Origin: Hirsutella rhossiliensis
Lineage: Eukaryota > Ascomycota > Sordariomycetes > Hypocreales > Ophiocordycipitaceae
DNA length: 64,000 nucleotides
NCBI RefSeq assembly: GCF_020360975.1
Contig: NW_025408668.1
Span: 1,054,001 to 1,118,000 of the forward strand
Reading direction: 5' to 3'
Part shown: positions 21,690-34,149 of the stretch, piece after piece
How the letters are laid out: each line of letters opens with the position of its first letter
Position numbering within the stretch: position 1 is the stretch's first letter
Notes under the pieces: generated by a model
Database searches by the model: none
What the model saw: only the letters and a program-made list of their open reading frames with translations
What the model was told of the DNA's origin: nothing
Position numbers and translations under genes: made by a program

Positions 21690-22448
21690 TTATGGAAACT
21701 CACCTATCGTCTCTCTACGACATCTCAGGAACAATGCCACTGCTGCCATGGCCACCAGACCGAATACCCCGGCGTGAACGCCGATGCCGGCTTTGGCTCC
21801 CGGAGAGAGCTCGTCCGATGCTCCCGGGCTATTGTTTCTATTGTCGCGCTATTGCCGCTGTCTTTCGGGGCTTGGCTTGAACCGGGGTTCGTCGGCATCG
21901 GTGCTAGGCTCTGTGCTTGGGTCGACGTCGCAAATGCGGTGCTGGCAGAGCTCGACGGCTCAGACTTGGTGGGCTCGTTGGTTTGGGTGACGTTGAAGTT
22001 CGCCGACGACATTTGAACACGGCCTGACGAATTGCCTTGAGCCGTGGCATCGCCTTTCAAAGAGCCAGAGGAAGAAGACATTGGAGGTCCTTGGATCCCA
22101 ACTGTACAACTGAACGAGCCAGTCGAGCCAGATCTGAGCAAGGGCCCTCCGTGGTTTCTTGAGGCAAAGTGGTGTGTTACTTTGATCAGCTCTTGGTTTC
22201 CTCTTCGTCGCTCCTCATCTCTTCGACTGGGGGTGTATATTCACGGAAAATGATGGGTCCCAAGCTCGCACTCCCTCCCGCTGGGGCCTGTTGCCAAATT
22301 GCGACGGTGTAAGCCTTGAGATTCGTTCGGTAACGAACTCTTTGCACCTCCCGATTCGCCAGGACTGCCTCGGGCCGGCTCCTGGGTAGAGGAAGTCGCT
22401 CAGGACGAAAGGAAGCGCAGCCAAGCTCAAGATGACTCGGCCAAGCAT
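21690..22448 (-). pseudogene. Surface glycoprotein with signal peptide, Ser-rich stalk and C-terminal membrane anchor; frameshifted
   Basis: From the ATG at 22448 the minus strand reads MLGRVILSLAALPFVLSDFL (signal peptide). In another frame comes RYRTNLKAYTVAIWQQAPAG then GSASLGPIIF. In a third comes DWLVQLYSWDP, then SNVFFLWLF. After a further shift come QMSSANFNVTQTNE and a Ser/Thr/Pro-rich stalk. The end is LSPGAKAGIGVHAGVFGLVA, a hydrophobic helix and a short basic tail (stop at 21690). This order matches a common ascomycete extracellular domain (ALWQQ, SNVFF-WLF, MSSAYFNIT) followed by a stalk and a single membrane span; the family is recalled, not searched. One junction may be an intron (GTAACA to CTCAG), but the others look like one-base shifts, so the gene is broken or misassembled. 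Confidence 0.62.
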
Positions 22449-23433
22449 GCTTGCGACGAGCTCCAGTGCGCCGACGCCAAAGAAAGGACATGAATGCTTA
22501 AAATGGGGGTTTTCCGGCGGCATGGAGAAGAAGGATTCGAGGAGTGTGTAAATGTCGAGGCCCCCCTTGAGCCTCGAGACATCGTACAGCTTCATATACT
22601 TCGTACACGCAACGCAGCCACGCTTTTTACGCGCCGAAAGGAGTCTCTCCTCTCCCATCTTACATCGTTACACAGCCATATTATAAAATCTATATATAAC
22701 TACCCAGGTATATAATTCGTATGTACCGCTCCGGTCTCGTATTGCTGACCAACAGCATGCAAAGCGCGCCGAGCAGGCTACGGGAGCCTGCATTCCGTAC
22801 ATATGAAGGAAATGAGGGCGTCTTCTGTAGGATCGCGGCACATTTTCCGGGTTATAATCCGCACATTATAACTATGGCCGTTGACTGTCGTTTACATCTA
22901 CAGTACTGTACGTGCCCCATAATCACAGCACGCACATTTTCTTTGTTTCGAAACCTGGACGTCCTGAGGCCCACTGGCTTGCGTCTCGCCAACCAAGATA
23001 ATTGCCTTGCCGCCCAACCGCCTCGCCTGTTACAGAGTCCCCCGCTTGGGCGTCACGCAGATATCGTAAAGAAAGCCCCGCCGAAGGAGCAGAAGGCCTG
23101 CATTCAGCACCACACGCTGCAGAGGTAGAGGTCCCTTTGGCAGATGCTATGGAGTACTTCGTACGGAGTACAGGGTCCTGTATACTATGCATGTACTTGC
23201 ATATTCGGGTAGAAGAAAAAACCCCGGCTACGTCTGAAGTCCGATTTAAACTGCTTCTCGTCCGCTCCTCGCCCGGCCCTCCCATTTCCTGGCGTGCATA
23301 TTTTGTCGCACGCGCAGACGCCATCGTCATCCGTCATCGTCGCCGTCGGGAACATTGAGCCTCGTTGCTTGTTCTGGAGAAGAAAATCACACCCCGAGGC
23401 CCCGGCGCTGTCCGGCGAGGCTGGCTTTCAGCA
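22449..23433. other. Intergenic, includes GT25 gene promoter region
   Basis: Overlapping frames are open but not convincing. A TA-rich stretch lies at about 22680-22715. The last part is the upstream region of the glycosyltransferase gene; no defined regulatory site was identified. Confidence 0.4.
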
Positions 23434-24680
23434 ATGATTCAGGCGGGCGTTCCGAAGCGGCTGGTCTTTGCATTCGGCGCCGTCGTCGTCTTCCTTACCA
23501 TCCTCGTTCTCCGCCACAACTCCCCTCATGAAGTTGCGAACGCGCGACGTCGGGCTTCCGCAAGTCTCTCAGCCTTGGATGACATCAACAACGCCACTCT
23601 TGGGGTACGACATGGTTCCCTTTTTGATGCCACTCCTTCTACCTTCTTTGCTAACACGATGCTGCGTCTCTCTAGTTTGAAAAAGTCTTTGTTGTTGGAC
23701 TGCCCTCGAGGACCGACCGCAGAGATGGGATGGTGCTCCAAGCGGCCCTCAGCAACATCGACATTGACTTCATCGACGGCGTCAAAGACTCTGATATCCC
23801 CGAAAAGGCCATTCCCAAGGCACCCGAGAACGCACATCATATCCGCGGGCCCGCCCTGGGCTCATGGCGCGGCCACATGAATGCCATTCAACAAATCGTC
23901 CGCCAGAACCTTTCGTCGGCCCTGGTTCTCGAAGACGACGTCGACTGGGATATCCGCTTGAGAAGTCAGCTCCGCGACTTTGCTCTCTCAACCCATGCCT
24001 TGGTACAGCCACTATGGGCTGCTCCCGGCCACTTCGCCGATGCCACGTTTCCGGGCCGAGCCGAGGGCGCTCCCTCTACCGCGCTCGAGCTGGACTATGA
24101 GCAGCTTCCGCCGACGGTGCCCCCGACGACGTCCCCGTACGGCGATGGCTGGGACGTCCTGTGGATTGGCCACTGCGGCATGCACTTTCCCTTTGAGGAC
24201 GGCCTGGTGCCAAAAGGCCGCATTATTCACCGCGAAGATGTCACTGTCCCCAAGCGCGAGCATCTCTGGACCCTAAATATCCCCTTTACCCTAAAAGACA
24301 AATACCCCGAACACACCCGCGCCGTCCACCACGTGCAAGAGGGCGTCTGTTCTCTCGGCTACGCCGTCAGTCGCGCCGGCGCCCGCAAGATTCTACGGCA
24401 CATTGCTCTGCGCGAAGCATCTGATGCCTTTGATATCCTCCTCCGCTTCTTCTGCGAAGGGACCAGAGGCCGCCCACACCACATCTGCGTCACGCTTCAG
24501 CCGGCCTTGTTCCACCACCACCGACCCGTCGGCCCCAACAAGGAGGCCAGCGATATTGGAAACCATGGGGACGGCTTCCGGACGCAGGCAGGGACTGACA
24601 TGGTCCGCCTCAGCACTCGGCTTAATGCGGATATCCTCTTAAGCGGCGGCACCACTTATATTGACCAGTTTCCAGATTGA
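23434..24680 (+). CDS. Type II membrane glycosyltransferase, family GT25-like
   Basis: Exon 1 is 23434-23604 and exon 2 is 23676-24680, giving 391 residues. The 71-nt intron starts GTACGA, has GCTAAC as branch site and ends TCTCTAG; splicing is phase 0 and joins NNATLG to FEKVFVVGLPSRTDRRDGM, the conserved N-terminal motif of GT25 transferases. Residues 11-31 (RLVFAFGAVVVFLTILVLRH) form a signal anchor, so the enzyme probably sits in the Golgi membrane with a lumenal catalytic domain. Catalytic features are RGHMNAI and LVLEDDVDWDI (the acidic DxD-like metal/nucleotide-sugar site), GWDVLWIGHCG and CSLGYAVSRAGARKIL. Sugar donor and acceptor cannot be told from sequence; GT25 enzymes transfer galactose or related sugars. 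An in-frame ATG at 23365 is possible, but the 23434 start places the anchor in the usual position. This is the best-supported intact gene of the window. Confidence 0.9.
23605..23675 (+). other. Spliceosomal intron of the GT25 gene
   Basis: Donor GTACGA, branch-like GCTAAC 23 bases before the acceptor TCTCTAG, length 71 nt. Removing it joins two frames into one continuous GT25 protein. Confidence 0.88.
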
Positions 24681-25393
24681 TGTTTCGGAGGGGTTCACTC
24701 TTACTGTTATAGTACTAGATAGACCCTGGTCTCTTGTGGTTGTTTTATTCTAACGAGTGGGCGTTAATATCTCAGCCATCTGCATTGACCAAAGAAATGC
24801 CAAAATTGTTTGTTTCACTGGAGCCGGGCATCGGCAGTTGAGGATGAAAACACGATGCATGCAAATATCCTGGTCTTCGTGCGTTGAGTAACGATGAGAT
24901 GATGTGAGTATCCTTTTCGGGGAGACATGTGCTCTACCCTTTCATCCTTTCTATGTCGCTAAAGCCTACGGGCTCACGATTTAAGCTTTCTCTGAGGGAC
25001 TCTCGCATATCTGCTAAATGATAAGATAGTAGTGTCGAACCTTCATCCCTAGTGAACAGGTGGTTTAAATGAGTAAAACCCCCGACAAGCAAACACTAAC
25101 ACGCGAGAAACGTTGCGTGACACCATTACCGCTTGTGCAAGCCTTGTCCCTTCGGGGCGTGTGTTCTCCTCCGTTAGACTATACTAAGTATTTGATCCTA
25201 ATAGCGTTAAATTTGAAGGGCACAGCTTATACCCTTCTAAACAAGAAAACCCGGACGAGCCTCTACACGACGGCCTCTTAGTCTAAAAGGAATTCGCTTA
25301 CTTTACAAAAACACTTATAACGTCTACAACTAGACACCGGTTTATGATACTATATCTCCTCACTGGTACATTTGCAATAATGACGGCGACTGA
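24681..25393. other. Intergenic, no supported gene
   Basis: A 70-codon open frame at 25069-25281 has no recognisable feature. The first part is the 3' untranslated region of the GT25 gene. Composition is normal up to about 25880. Confidence 0.4.
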
Positions 25394-25738
25394 ATGGACG
25401 ACGCCCCTTCTACCCCGAAGAGTTACTATAAAGTGATTGACGAGCGCCCCGGCGAAAAGGTTGTGGGTACCGGCCTAGATGACGACATGTTTATCGCTGG
25501 CCAGATCACTCGTATGCCTAGCTTCTGGGCCAAGTACCGCTGGTTCAACACATTTACAATAACAACTATAAGAATGTCGGAGAGTTTTGCGGCACAGACA
25601 ACCACTACAAGGTCTCTCGACTGGGCCGGGAAACGGCCGCAAGTGAGGATACTCAGCGCCCAGAAAGGTTCTGGCTGTGACAATTACACCCACAGCATTA
25701 TCTGCTCCGAAGATCACACTGTTGTCGGACCAGAGTAA
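25394..25738 (+). CDS. Hypothetical short ORF, doubtful
   Basis: An open frame of 114 codons with an acidic start (YYKVIDERPGEKVVGTGLDD) and no signal peptide or motif. An overlapping frame downstream (NHYKVSRLGRETAASEDTQR) also looks protein-like, so this may be part of a frameshifted gene. It borders the RIP tract. It may not be a gene. Confidence 0.25.
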   Translation: MDDAPSTPKSYYKVIDERPGEKVVGTGLDDDMFIAGQITRMPSFWAKYRWFNTFTITTIRMSESFAAQTTTTRSLDWAGKRPQVRILSAQKGSGCDNYTHSIICSEDHTVVGPE

Positions 25739-26034
25739 CGATCCCTAGTGGCGTACCGCGGACGTCGACGTCTGGCTGGGCTTCAAGGCTTCTAGACTGC
25801 TGCCTGGTCCAGCGTGGGCAGGAAACCTCCAGGGGCCAGCCACGCGGCGACTGGACGTCGGAGTCGCCGTTGAATAATGAAGTGAGAATTAGTATGCTTC
25901 TTATCGCTTGGTTACTTTATAAGTACGATGTATTATTAGAGCGAGACGTTTATTAATTAACTCGCGATATATTTAGGAAATATATTGCCCTATCTAGGGC
26001 GTAGTAATCCTTAGGACTCCTATTAACTTGCTTT

Positions 26035-26865
26035 TATATATATATATATATTATTACTCGTATATAGCCTCTAGGGCTATAGCGAGGCTAATAAGGGCCT
26101 AGGCCCTTATTAGTAGTCCTAGCTAGATATAGAGCCCGGAGGCTTATAACTAATTAGGGAAAGGGTAGCTATAAAGGTAAAGATAAAGGAAAGGTTAATC
26201 TAGTTCCTCCTACGTAGTATCCCCCCCCCCTAAGGGCCCTATAGCCCTTAGGTTACTCCTTTTTAAGCTACTTAGCCGTTCCTATCTTTATTTTAGCTAA
26301 GAAGGTTAAAAGGGCTTCTATTCTTTCCTTAGAACTATAGAGAAAAAGTAAGCTAAGGGCCTCCCTCCGTCCCTTAGAGGCCTAGTAAAGGACCTCTCTT
26401 TCCTTTTTATAGTTCGGGCACCTTAAGATAAGGTGCCTAGCTATATACCTTCCTTAAACGTAGTAGTAGTTATCTTAGTCTACCTTATTAGTATTTTTTA
26501 AGAAGGAAAATAAGAAGCTAGCTTTAAAGGGAAGTTAGTAAAAGGCTAAAAAGGTTAGCTTAGGCCTCCTTATAAGGTCCTTTTCTAGGCTAAAGACTAG
26601 GTAAGGGGTCTTTTAAATAGATATATAGTATTTACCTAGGCCCTTAGCCTTAAGGCCCTTAGCTACCTTAGTAGCTTAAAGTATAAGGGCATTTACCTTA
26701 TATAGGCCTAGACTAAGGTCTAGGCTAAGTCTATATATAAGCGGCCTCTATGCCTATATAGGCTAGGCCTATACTTCTCTTCCTTTTCCCCTTTATAGAT
26801 TATTATCCTTCTTTTAACGGACCGTACCTAAGCCTATACCTTTACTAACTCTATAATAGTATAAT
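26035..26865 (-). mobile_element. 3' end of a Tad-like LINE
   Basis: On the minus strand a frame reads ARHLILRCPNYKKEREVLY, then KGRREALSLLFLYSSKERIE, then ALLTFLAKIKIGTAK. This is the C-terminal cysteine/histidine block and helical tail that follow the RNase H domain of fungal Tad1-clade LINEs (HxLLxCPxY...R). A RIPped 3' UTR follows, ending in a TA-rich tail near 26035. The 5' side is cut at about 26865. Its first 170 bp duplicate 29547-29721. Confidence 0.68.
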
Positions 26866-27851
26866 CTACCCTTTATTTTACCCTCTTTATATCCCTATAT
26901 ATAAAATAGCTACTTTTAGCTGCCTTTAAAGCTAACGTTTAATTACTTAGTTTAGTTAAATTTCCCGCGCTAGTATATATATATATATAATATCTATACT
27001 TTTATAGTCGTAAAATTAAAGTAAACGTAATACTTAGTTTACCTAGGAAATTAAGAGCTTCTTATAATAATAGGGCTCCGTATAACTAAGAGCGGTATTA
27101 CTATACCTTAGTAAGTTTAACGGCTCCTTTATAAAGCTTAAGCTATAGCTACTTTATATAAAAGCGAAGCTCTATACTAATAGTACTATAATATATAATA
27201 TCCGCGCTTAATTTAACTATCTTTACGCGAGCTTATCCTTATACTTATAAAGGTATCTCTTACTATTTACGCGTATTAGTATAAATAGACTAGCTAACCT
27301 TTTTATAAAGCTCTATATTAATTATAGTAAACTTAATATAGCTAAGTTAGTAGGCTAAGAGCTTATAACGCTCTATTAAAAGTAAAGTAAAGCTATTCTA
27401 GCCTACCTTATATAGTTTAAAGAGGTACTTTATTAAGTAGATATATATAGCTAGCCTAACGTAGTAAGGTATAATTACTTTATTATAAGCTTAAATATAA
27501 ATTAGTATACCTATTTAAGCAAAAGGTCTATACTATTAAATATATATACTAATCTTATCCGCTTTCTTTACGAGCTTAGTAATAATAAGTTTCTTTTTTT
27601 ATCTTTTTCTATAGTATAAGAAGAAGATAATACTAATAATACTATAGATATCTCTATCTCTACCTTAAGGACTAAGGATAGGAAGAGGTAGTAATAGGAG
27701 GGTCGCTATATAAGCTATAGTAGTAAATCTTACTAGTTTTTAAAGTACCCGCGCTAGGAGGCGTAGGTAAATATCCTCTAAGTAGTAAAAGGGCGTACGC
27801 GCTAAGATAGAAAGGAGGTTAGGTCTAACAATAGTAACTTAAGTAATAAGT
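26866..27851. other. RIPped DNA, unresolved
   Basis: No domain could be read through the stops on either strand. It may be more of the LINE or of another repeat. Confidence 0.35.
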
Positions 27852-27865
27852 AATATTAGTAATAT

Positions 27866-28637
27866 ACCCTTATAGTATAGTAGTTATATACCTAGGAAGC
27901 TTACTAGCTATAACGCTAAAGTCGGTTTAAATCGAGCCGGGGGCACGATTAATTTTTAGTCGGACTAGTAAACTACGCTAACCTACTTATTAATTAGCTA
28001 ATTAGCGCTTCTAGAAGCGCTTATAAATATACTAGTTGTCTAGCCCCGCTATAAGTAGGCCGGCCTAGACCTCGCCTACTTAGACCTAGCGACGAATTTA
28101 TTAGGACCTCCCCTTAACCTTAGTTTAGGCCCCCTAACCGGGAAAATAAAAACCTAGGGCCGATACTAGTAACTTAATAAGTACGGCGCAAAGCTAGTAT
28201 AATAACCCGACTACTAGCCTAGCGAAAGGCCGGCATTAATAAAAAATAGCCTACTAAGCCTTATAGCGGAAAAATAAAGTAAAGCCTAGGAAGATATTAT
28301 TATAGGATAAGGTTAAAGATAATTATATAATTAACTATTAACTATTAACTAAAAAAAACGCTCGTACTACTAATTAACGCTATATACCCTATATATATAA
28401 AGGAGTTACTTTCTAAGGTTACTTTATAATAAGGCTAATATAATTCCGACTAACTATAACGATACCTAAGATAGCCGGCGTAAGATTCCTATATATTATA
28501 ACCGCGACTTAGTATAAGGGCGGACTAGCTATAAAAGAAGGGAGGGTTTTCCTCTAAGCACTTTAGTTTTTCCCTCCTATTTAACGCCGAAGTTCTAGAT
28601 ACCTTTAAATAGGTTACTAGTATAATCTTAATAATAA
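27866..28637 (+). mobile_element. Long tRNA-derived SINE, copy A
   Basis: A 772-bp unit begins with a tRNA-like head. The A-box-like part is tatagtagttatatacctag, the B-box-like part is cggtttaaatcgagccgg (ancestrally GGTTCAAATC), and the acceptor-like end is gggggca. About 600 bp of unrelated body follow, ending in a simple tail (taatcttaataataat). It is flanked by a direct repeat of about 14 bp, taatattagtaata at 27852-27865 and taatattagcaata at 28638-28651, differing by a C/T. Head, simple-sequence tail and long target duplication are those of LINE-mobilised retroposons. A near-identical unit lies at 59241-60005. Confidence 0.78.
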
Positions 28638-28651
28638 TAATATTAGCAATA

Positions 28652-29166
28652 CCTTTATAGGCTTTATTAGTATTCCCTTATATATAGTAGTAGCTACTAT
28701 ATAGATAGGACGTATACTTATAGTAATTAAAAGGGCGGCTAAGATATAAGAAGGCCGTTAATATAATATAACTATAGTAAAAGGGAGTACTTATATAGCT
28801 TTATATAAGAGGGAGAAAAGCCTTATATACTAAAGTACTATCCCTTACGTTATAGTACTAAGAGCTACTATTATATGCTAATATAAGGGGGGTAGGATAC
28901 TATAAGCTTACTAAAGCTAGCTATATACTATTTTATATACCTCTACTCCTTAGCTATAAGTACTAAAGCCTAACTTTTAAGGCGCGGCCCTTATTAATAA
29001 TATAGTTTATTTAAGAAGCTTACTTAAAAGGGTATTATATATTATTTACTAATGTTTTTTCCGCGACTAAGTATATATAGTCTATATAAAGGTTCCGTCC
29101 CCTTAAGCGCGGTATTAAGTATTATTTAAAGTCGCGCTTCTTAAAAAGCTAGTTTAATAGGTATAA
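28652..29166. other. RIPped DNA, unresolved
   Basis: No repeat partner inside the window and no readable domain were found. Confidence 0.35.
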
Positions 29167-29530
29167 GGGTATATACTTAAAGCACGCGTAGTATATAGCT
29201 AAGGATTAGCAGAGTAATTAACTACGTAATTATCTAATTATCGGTCCTATATATAGCTCTAAGGGTCTTAGGTTATTAATATAAGTCTTAGAGATTTCTT
29301 TACTCTCTACCTCTTTATCTTTACTAGAGTTATATAACTAGCGGCCTTTACTTTAAAGGGGAAAAATAAAAATTTAAATTAACTATAATTAAAGAAGATA
29401 CTTAATTAAATAATTAAGGTCTTTATAAAGCCTTTAAGTATACTTAGAAGGAAGTTAGATAAGGAGTACTAAGGGTCTTATCCCTTTAATAGGCTAATAT
29501 CTATAGGGGTATAATCTTACCCGTTAAACT
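29167..29530. repeat. 364-bp direct repeat, copy 1
   Basis: Begins gggtatatacttaaagcacg and matches 29951-30314 over the full length with mainly transition differences. Together the two copies flank a 420-bp LINE fragment. The ends are not TG/CA-like, and no flanking target duplication was found, so a tandem segmental duplication is more likely than a pair of LTRs. Confidence 0.8.
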
Positions 29531-29950
29531 AAGTAAAGGTATAATATAAGGGCTTTTACCTTATATAGGCCTAGACTAAGGTCTAGGCTAAGTCTATATA
29601 TAAGCGGCCTCCGCGCTTATATAGGCTAGGCTTATACTTCTTTTTTTTTCCCCTTATAAATTATTAACCTTCTTTTAATAGACTATACCTAAGCCTATAC
29701 CTCTATTAACTCTATAATATAAAGGCCCTTTTAATAGTCCTTAGTAGCTTAGCGGACCTTTTTTTATAAGTAGCTAATAAAGATTAAAGGGGTCTCTTAA
29801 GTAAGGGCTCTTAAGCCTTTCTTAGCTAGCTAGTTAGCTAGCTTATTATTAAAGATCCTTAGGTAGCTAAGGTATTAATATAGCTATATATTATAAAAGG
29901 CCTCTAAGTAAGTTAAGAGCCTTATAATATATATAGTTTAATAAGGACGA
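29531..29950 (-). mobile_element. LINE RNase H fragment
   Basis: The minus strand reads IFNNKLAN, then LAKKGLRALT, the conserved C-terminal RNase H motif of LINEs (GNExADxLAKxG), followed by residues matching the upstream end of the 26035-26865 fragment. It is bounded on both sides by the 364-bp direct repeats, and all Trp/Gln codons are stops. Confidence 0.62.
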
Positions 29951-30314
29951 GGGTATATACTTAAAGCACGTATAGTATATAGCTAAGGATTAGTAAAGTA
30001 ATTAACTATATAATTATTTAATTATTAGTTCTATATATAGCTCTAAGGGTCTTAGGTTATTAATATAAGTCTTAGAGATTTCTTTCCTTTATACCTCTTT
30101 ATCTTTATTAAAGTCGCGTAACTAGTAGCCTTTACTTTAAAGGGGAAAAATAAATATTTAAATTAACTATAATTAAGAAAGATATTTAATTAGATAATCT
30201 AGGCTTTTATAAAGCCTTTAAGTATACTTAAAGGGAAGGTAGATAGGAAGCGCTAAGGGTCTTATCCCTTTAATAAGCTAATATTTATAGGGGTACGATC
30301 TTACTTATTAAACT
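29951..30314. repeat. 364-bp direct repeat, copy 2
   Basis: Same length as copy 1 and ends ...ttattaaact against ...cgttaaact. Sequences diverge completely immediately outside both copies. Confidence 0.8.
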
Positions 30315-33057
30315 CCTCCTTAGCGACTTTCCGACCTAAGATATTAATAGAAAGGGCGCGATAATAATAAGTAAAAGCTTTTATCCTAAGTATATAAGTA
30401 AGTAAATAAACCGTTAATAGATCTCCTTTACTATAATCCTTTCCCTTTATATTATTTATTCCTCCCTTTACCTATAAGCTATATATTTAGCTCTTTCCTA
30501 TCTTTACTTATATACTTCTATTTTTAAATAATTATCTACTACTACTTATATATACTCTTAAGTATTCGCGCTTATTATTCTTAAGGGTATTAAGGAAATA
30601 AAGTAGTTAGCGTTTTTACTAGTCTATAGGTTTAAGTATAAATAGATTAAATAAGCTATAAAGTCTTATAGACTAATTATTATTGCGTTATTAGTAACCC
30701 TATATAAATATATAAAATTATAGTTATTAATATCTTAGTAGTAGTTTTAATATATTCCGAGGTTTTTAACTCCTTTAACCTAGGTAGGTTTAAAGCTTAG
30801 TATAAACCTTATAAGGACTATAGCTAGAGAAGCTATTACTATACTTTATTTCTAAGAAGTAATAGGGCGCGCTATAAGTATTATTAACGTCTTTAGCCTT
30901 AAGGTAATTAACTAAGCGCTTAGTATTTTTAGAGTCCTAGGGTAAGTTAGTAGCTACGCTATCTACCTTTCTTCCCTACTAGCTTCTTATTAAGTTATTA
31001 ATAGGGGTATACTTATAAGTCTTTTACTCCTTTATACGTTTAAAGGAGTTATTAGTAGTAAGTAAAAAGTAAGCTTAATTAGCTATATATTTAAAGAGGA
31101 GAATAAAGGCATCGTTTTTCTATAGATAAAGGGATTAGTAAGGGCGCTTAGCTCTCTCTTTTATAGACTCTAAGGTAAGGATCCTATCTTAAAGTTACTT
31201 AAGGAAAGGCTACTTAGTTTAAATAAGGAGCTTAATTTAGTTAATACTTAGGGTAATAATAGTCTAGGCTTATTCTCGATTCCTATTAATATAATTAAAT
31301 AGTTAAGGGTCTTTTTAAGGAGGAGTTTTATAAAGAAACTATATATAGCTTAAGCGATTAAGTTAGGTTACTCTATAAGGGTAGCTAGTATAAATAGCTT
31401 TTTTCTTACTTTCTTTACTATATAAGCTAGTTTTATATCTTTTTAAAGTAATAGTTTCTATCTACTAAGCCTATTTAAGAGGTTAACTCCTTTTAAGACT
31501 TCCTAAAAGACTTATTTTTCTTAATCTCTTAAAATAATATAGTTATATTAGTAAATCCGTTTATACTTAAGAATCTTTATAAGAAAGACTTTATTAAAAG
31601 GTATTAAACCTTAATTAAATAGTATCTTTTATAGTCGTTTAACCCCGCTAATAAACTACTAAGAAACTCTACTACCTTATAATATCGCTTATATATAATT
31701 AAGTTTATTCGCTATAATAGATTAGATTCTATATATTAGCCTATTAATATAGCTTTTTATACTTATCCTCTTATCTAGCTTAAAAAAATACTAGTTATAG
31801 AATAAGATTTTATCTATTTATAAAGCTTCTTATATTACCCTATACCTTTACTTTAAAATTACTTTAACCTTTAAGTATTACTACTTAATTATCTTAAGGT
31901 ATAGCTTAACTATACCTTTAACTTAGTATTAGATTATTATTAAAGCTAAGTAGCTATATTCCTACCCTTCTTACTAAGTAGTATAAGGAACTAGTATATA
32001 AGTAAAGTTATAAGGACCTTAAAGGATATAAAGAAACTACTACTATACTTATAGGAATATATAAAGTCTAGTATACTATCCTTCTTTCTAAGTATTAAAA
32101 ATAACTAAGTTTCCTTTCTTATAGTCTTAAAAGAACGCTCTTTAATAAAGTCCCTTTTTATTAAGTCTTATTAAAAAGTTAATAACTTTAGTTATATACC
32201 TTTATTTATATATAAAGCGACTAAGGTTAAAGGTAGGAGTAGTAAACTTAATTAAATATTCTATATTATTTAAGTATTTATAGTACTTTATATATTTATC
32301 TTTTATATCTTTAATAGGTTCCCCTTAATAGTCGGTATAACCTAATAGTAAGTAAGGTAAGGGGTATACTACGTTCTTAATACCTTTTAGTAAGATTTTA
32401 ATTATCGCGCTAAGGCTAAAGCTTATAGCCTATTATTTAATAATAGCTTTATAAAGAAAGTTATATATATCGATAATATACTCTTCCTAGTAAGCTTTAT
32501 TCCTAGTAAATCTATTTATCTTTTTAACGCTATTATATACTATTTAAGCGTCTTTAAAAGTAATATCTTATTATTTAATAAGGCTTATTAGTATTAAGTA
32601 CTAATAATCTCTATAAATATACTAAGGCAGTTACTTTTACTTATAAACGTCCTATTAGTCTTAGTTTATAAACCTTTCCTTATCTTTAGTATAAAAGCGC
32701 CCTTTACTACCTTTTACTTTAACTTTACTATAGTAAGTAAGTAAAATAAAGCTCTTACTTTTAAATAATAGTACGCTAAAGAAAATAATAGTATTCTTAG
32801 AGAGGTTTATAGCTAGGCCTAGGATACTATTTAGGTTCGCCGCTATATCTTAAGAAAGGGTAGAGTAAGTAAAAAAAAAAGAGAAGTTAAGATTAAATAG
32901 TTAAAGTAAGTAGTTTTAAGTTATAATACTAAGAGGCTAAGAAGGTTATATATATATATATATATAAGAGTTATATTAATAAAGGGGATCGTTATAAGTA
33001 AGGAAGTATATAAAGTATATATATATATAAAAGGAAGAAAAAGGAAGGAAGAAAAAA
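30315..33057. mobile_element. Unidentified RIPped element, left portion
   Basis: About 2.7 kb without readable known domains. The minus strand between 31700 and 32500 holds long protein-like stretches interrupted only by TAA/TAG (for example IKNVVYPLPYLLLGYTDY). A purine-rich run precedes 33058, where the 10.5-kb Gypsy is inserted. The sequence resumes at 43591. Confidence 0.4.
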
Positions 33058-33763
33058 TATTATATACTAGTCCCTTAGTATAGGGCTAGTATATTAACCT
33101 TACCGTCTACCTAGATTTAGTATAGGTCTAATAGGTAATTAAACGGACTAGCTACTATATATAATTAAATATATTATATAGACTAGCTACTATACGTTAT
33201 TACGCGCGTTAAATATAGACTAGCTACTAGTCTTATAAGTTAAAGTAAGAGTAGTAATAACTATCTATATTCTTCTTTACCCGCCTAAGATCTAGTAGGT
33301 TCTCTATCTTTTATATATACTATAGCGAGCGTAAGACCTTACTTAGGGCTTTAACTAAGTAATATCTTAACCTTATAATTATACGATAGTAGTATAGCGT
33401 ATTAGTAGTATTTCCTAGTATTTTCCTTAGGTAGGTATAAGTATTTCTCTATAATTTCCCCGCTATATTCTTATAGTAACTTCTTAAGGAAATATTAGTA
33501 TAATCCTTAAGGAGCTATTATTACTTAGGAAATCGTAGTATATTCCCTATATAATATATCCCTAAGGGAAATCTCTATAAAATATCTATATAATCCGCTT
33601 AGTTATCGTTTCTAGGATTTCTAGGTAATTTCCTAGAGTTTACTTAATAGCTTCTAAGTTCCTTCTTCTATAAGGAGCCTTAGGGAGTTAAAGGTAACTT
33701 CCTTAAGGAAGGCCGATATTATTATAAGTACTTAGATTATCGACTATAGGGTATCTTATAATA
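33058..33763 (-). repeat. Gypsy-2 3' LTR
   Basis: 706 bp, paired with 42887-43590. On the element strand this is the downstream LTR. Confidence 0.9.
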
Positions 33764-34149
33764 AATACCTAGGGTAAAAGAATTAACTAACGTCCTTATT
33801 AATCTCCTATAGTATTTAAGCGGGAGTCGCGCTAATAAGGAATCGTAGTAAAGTTATATAGATTTCTAAGGTTAGTATAAGGGATAACTTATATCTTATC
33901 TAGGATATAACCTAGTATAACTAATATTAAGGGCGTAAGGCAGCTAAGCTAAGAGTAAAATACTATTAAAACTAAGGGCGCTAGGTAGCTAATCTAGGGT
34001 AATAAATAAGTAGGGCTAAGGGTATAGTATAGCTAAGCTAAGGAAAACTAATTATAACTAAGGGCGCTTTATAGCTAAGCTAGTAAAAAAAAAATAGGAC
34101 TAGGGATATAATAAGGCTAAACTAGTAACCGACCGTCTTATACTATAGG

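Noticed and set aside
23526..24263. Other ORFs overlapping the GT25 gene, including its exon-1 read-through frame past 23604
   Set aside because: The spliced GT25 product accounts for all conserved motifs; the read-through after 23604 is intron and off-frame sequence.
27866..28637. Interpretation of the 770-bp repeat as a solo LTR
   Set aside because: Flanking duplications are 14-15 bp rather than 5, the end is a TAA-type simple tail instead of CA, and the head carries A- and B-box-like tRNA sequence.
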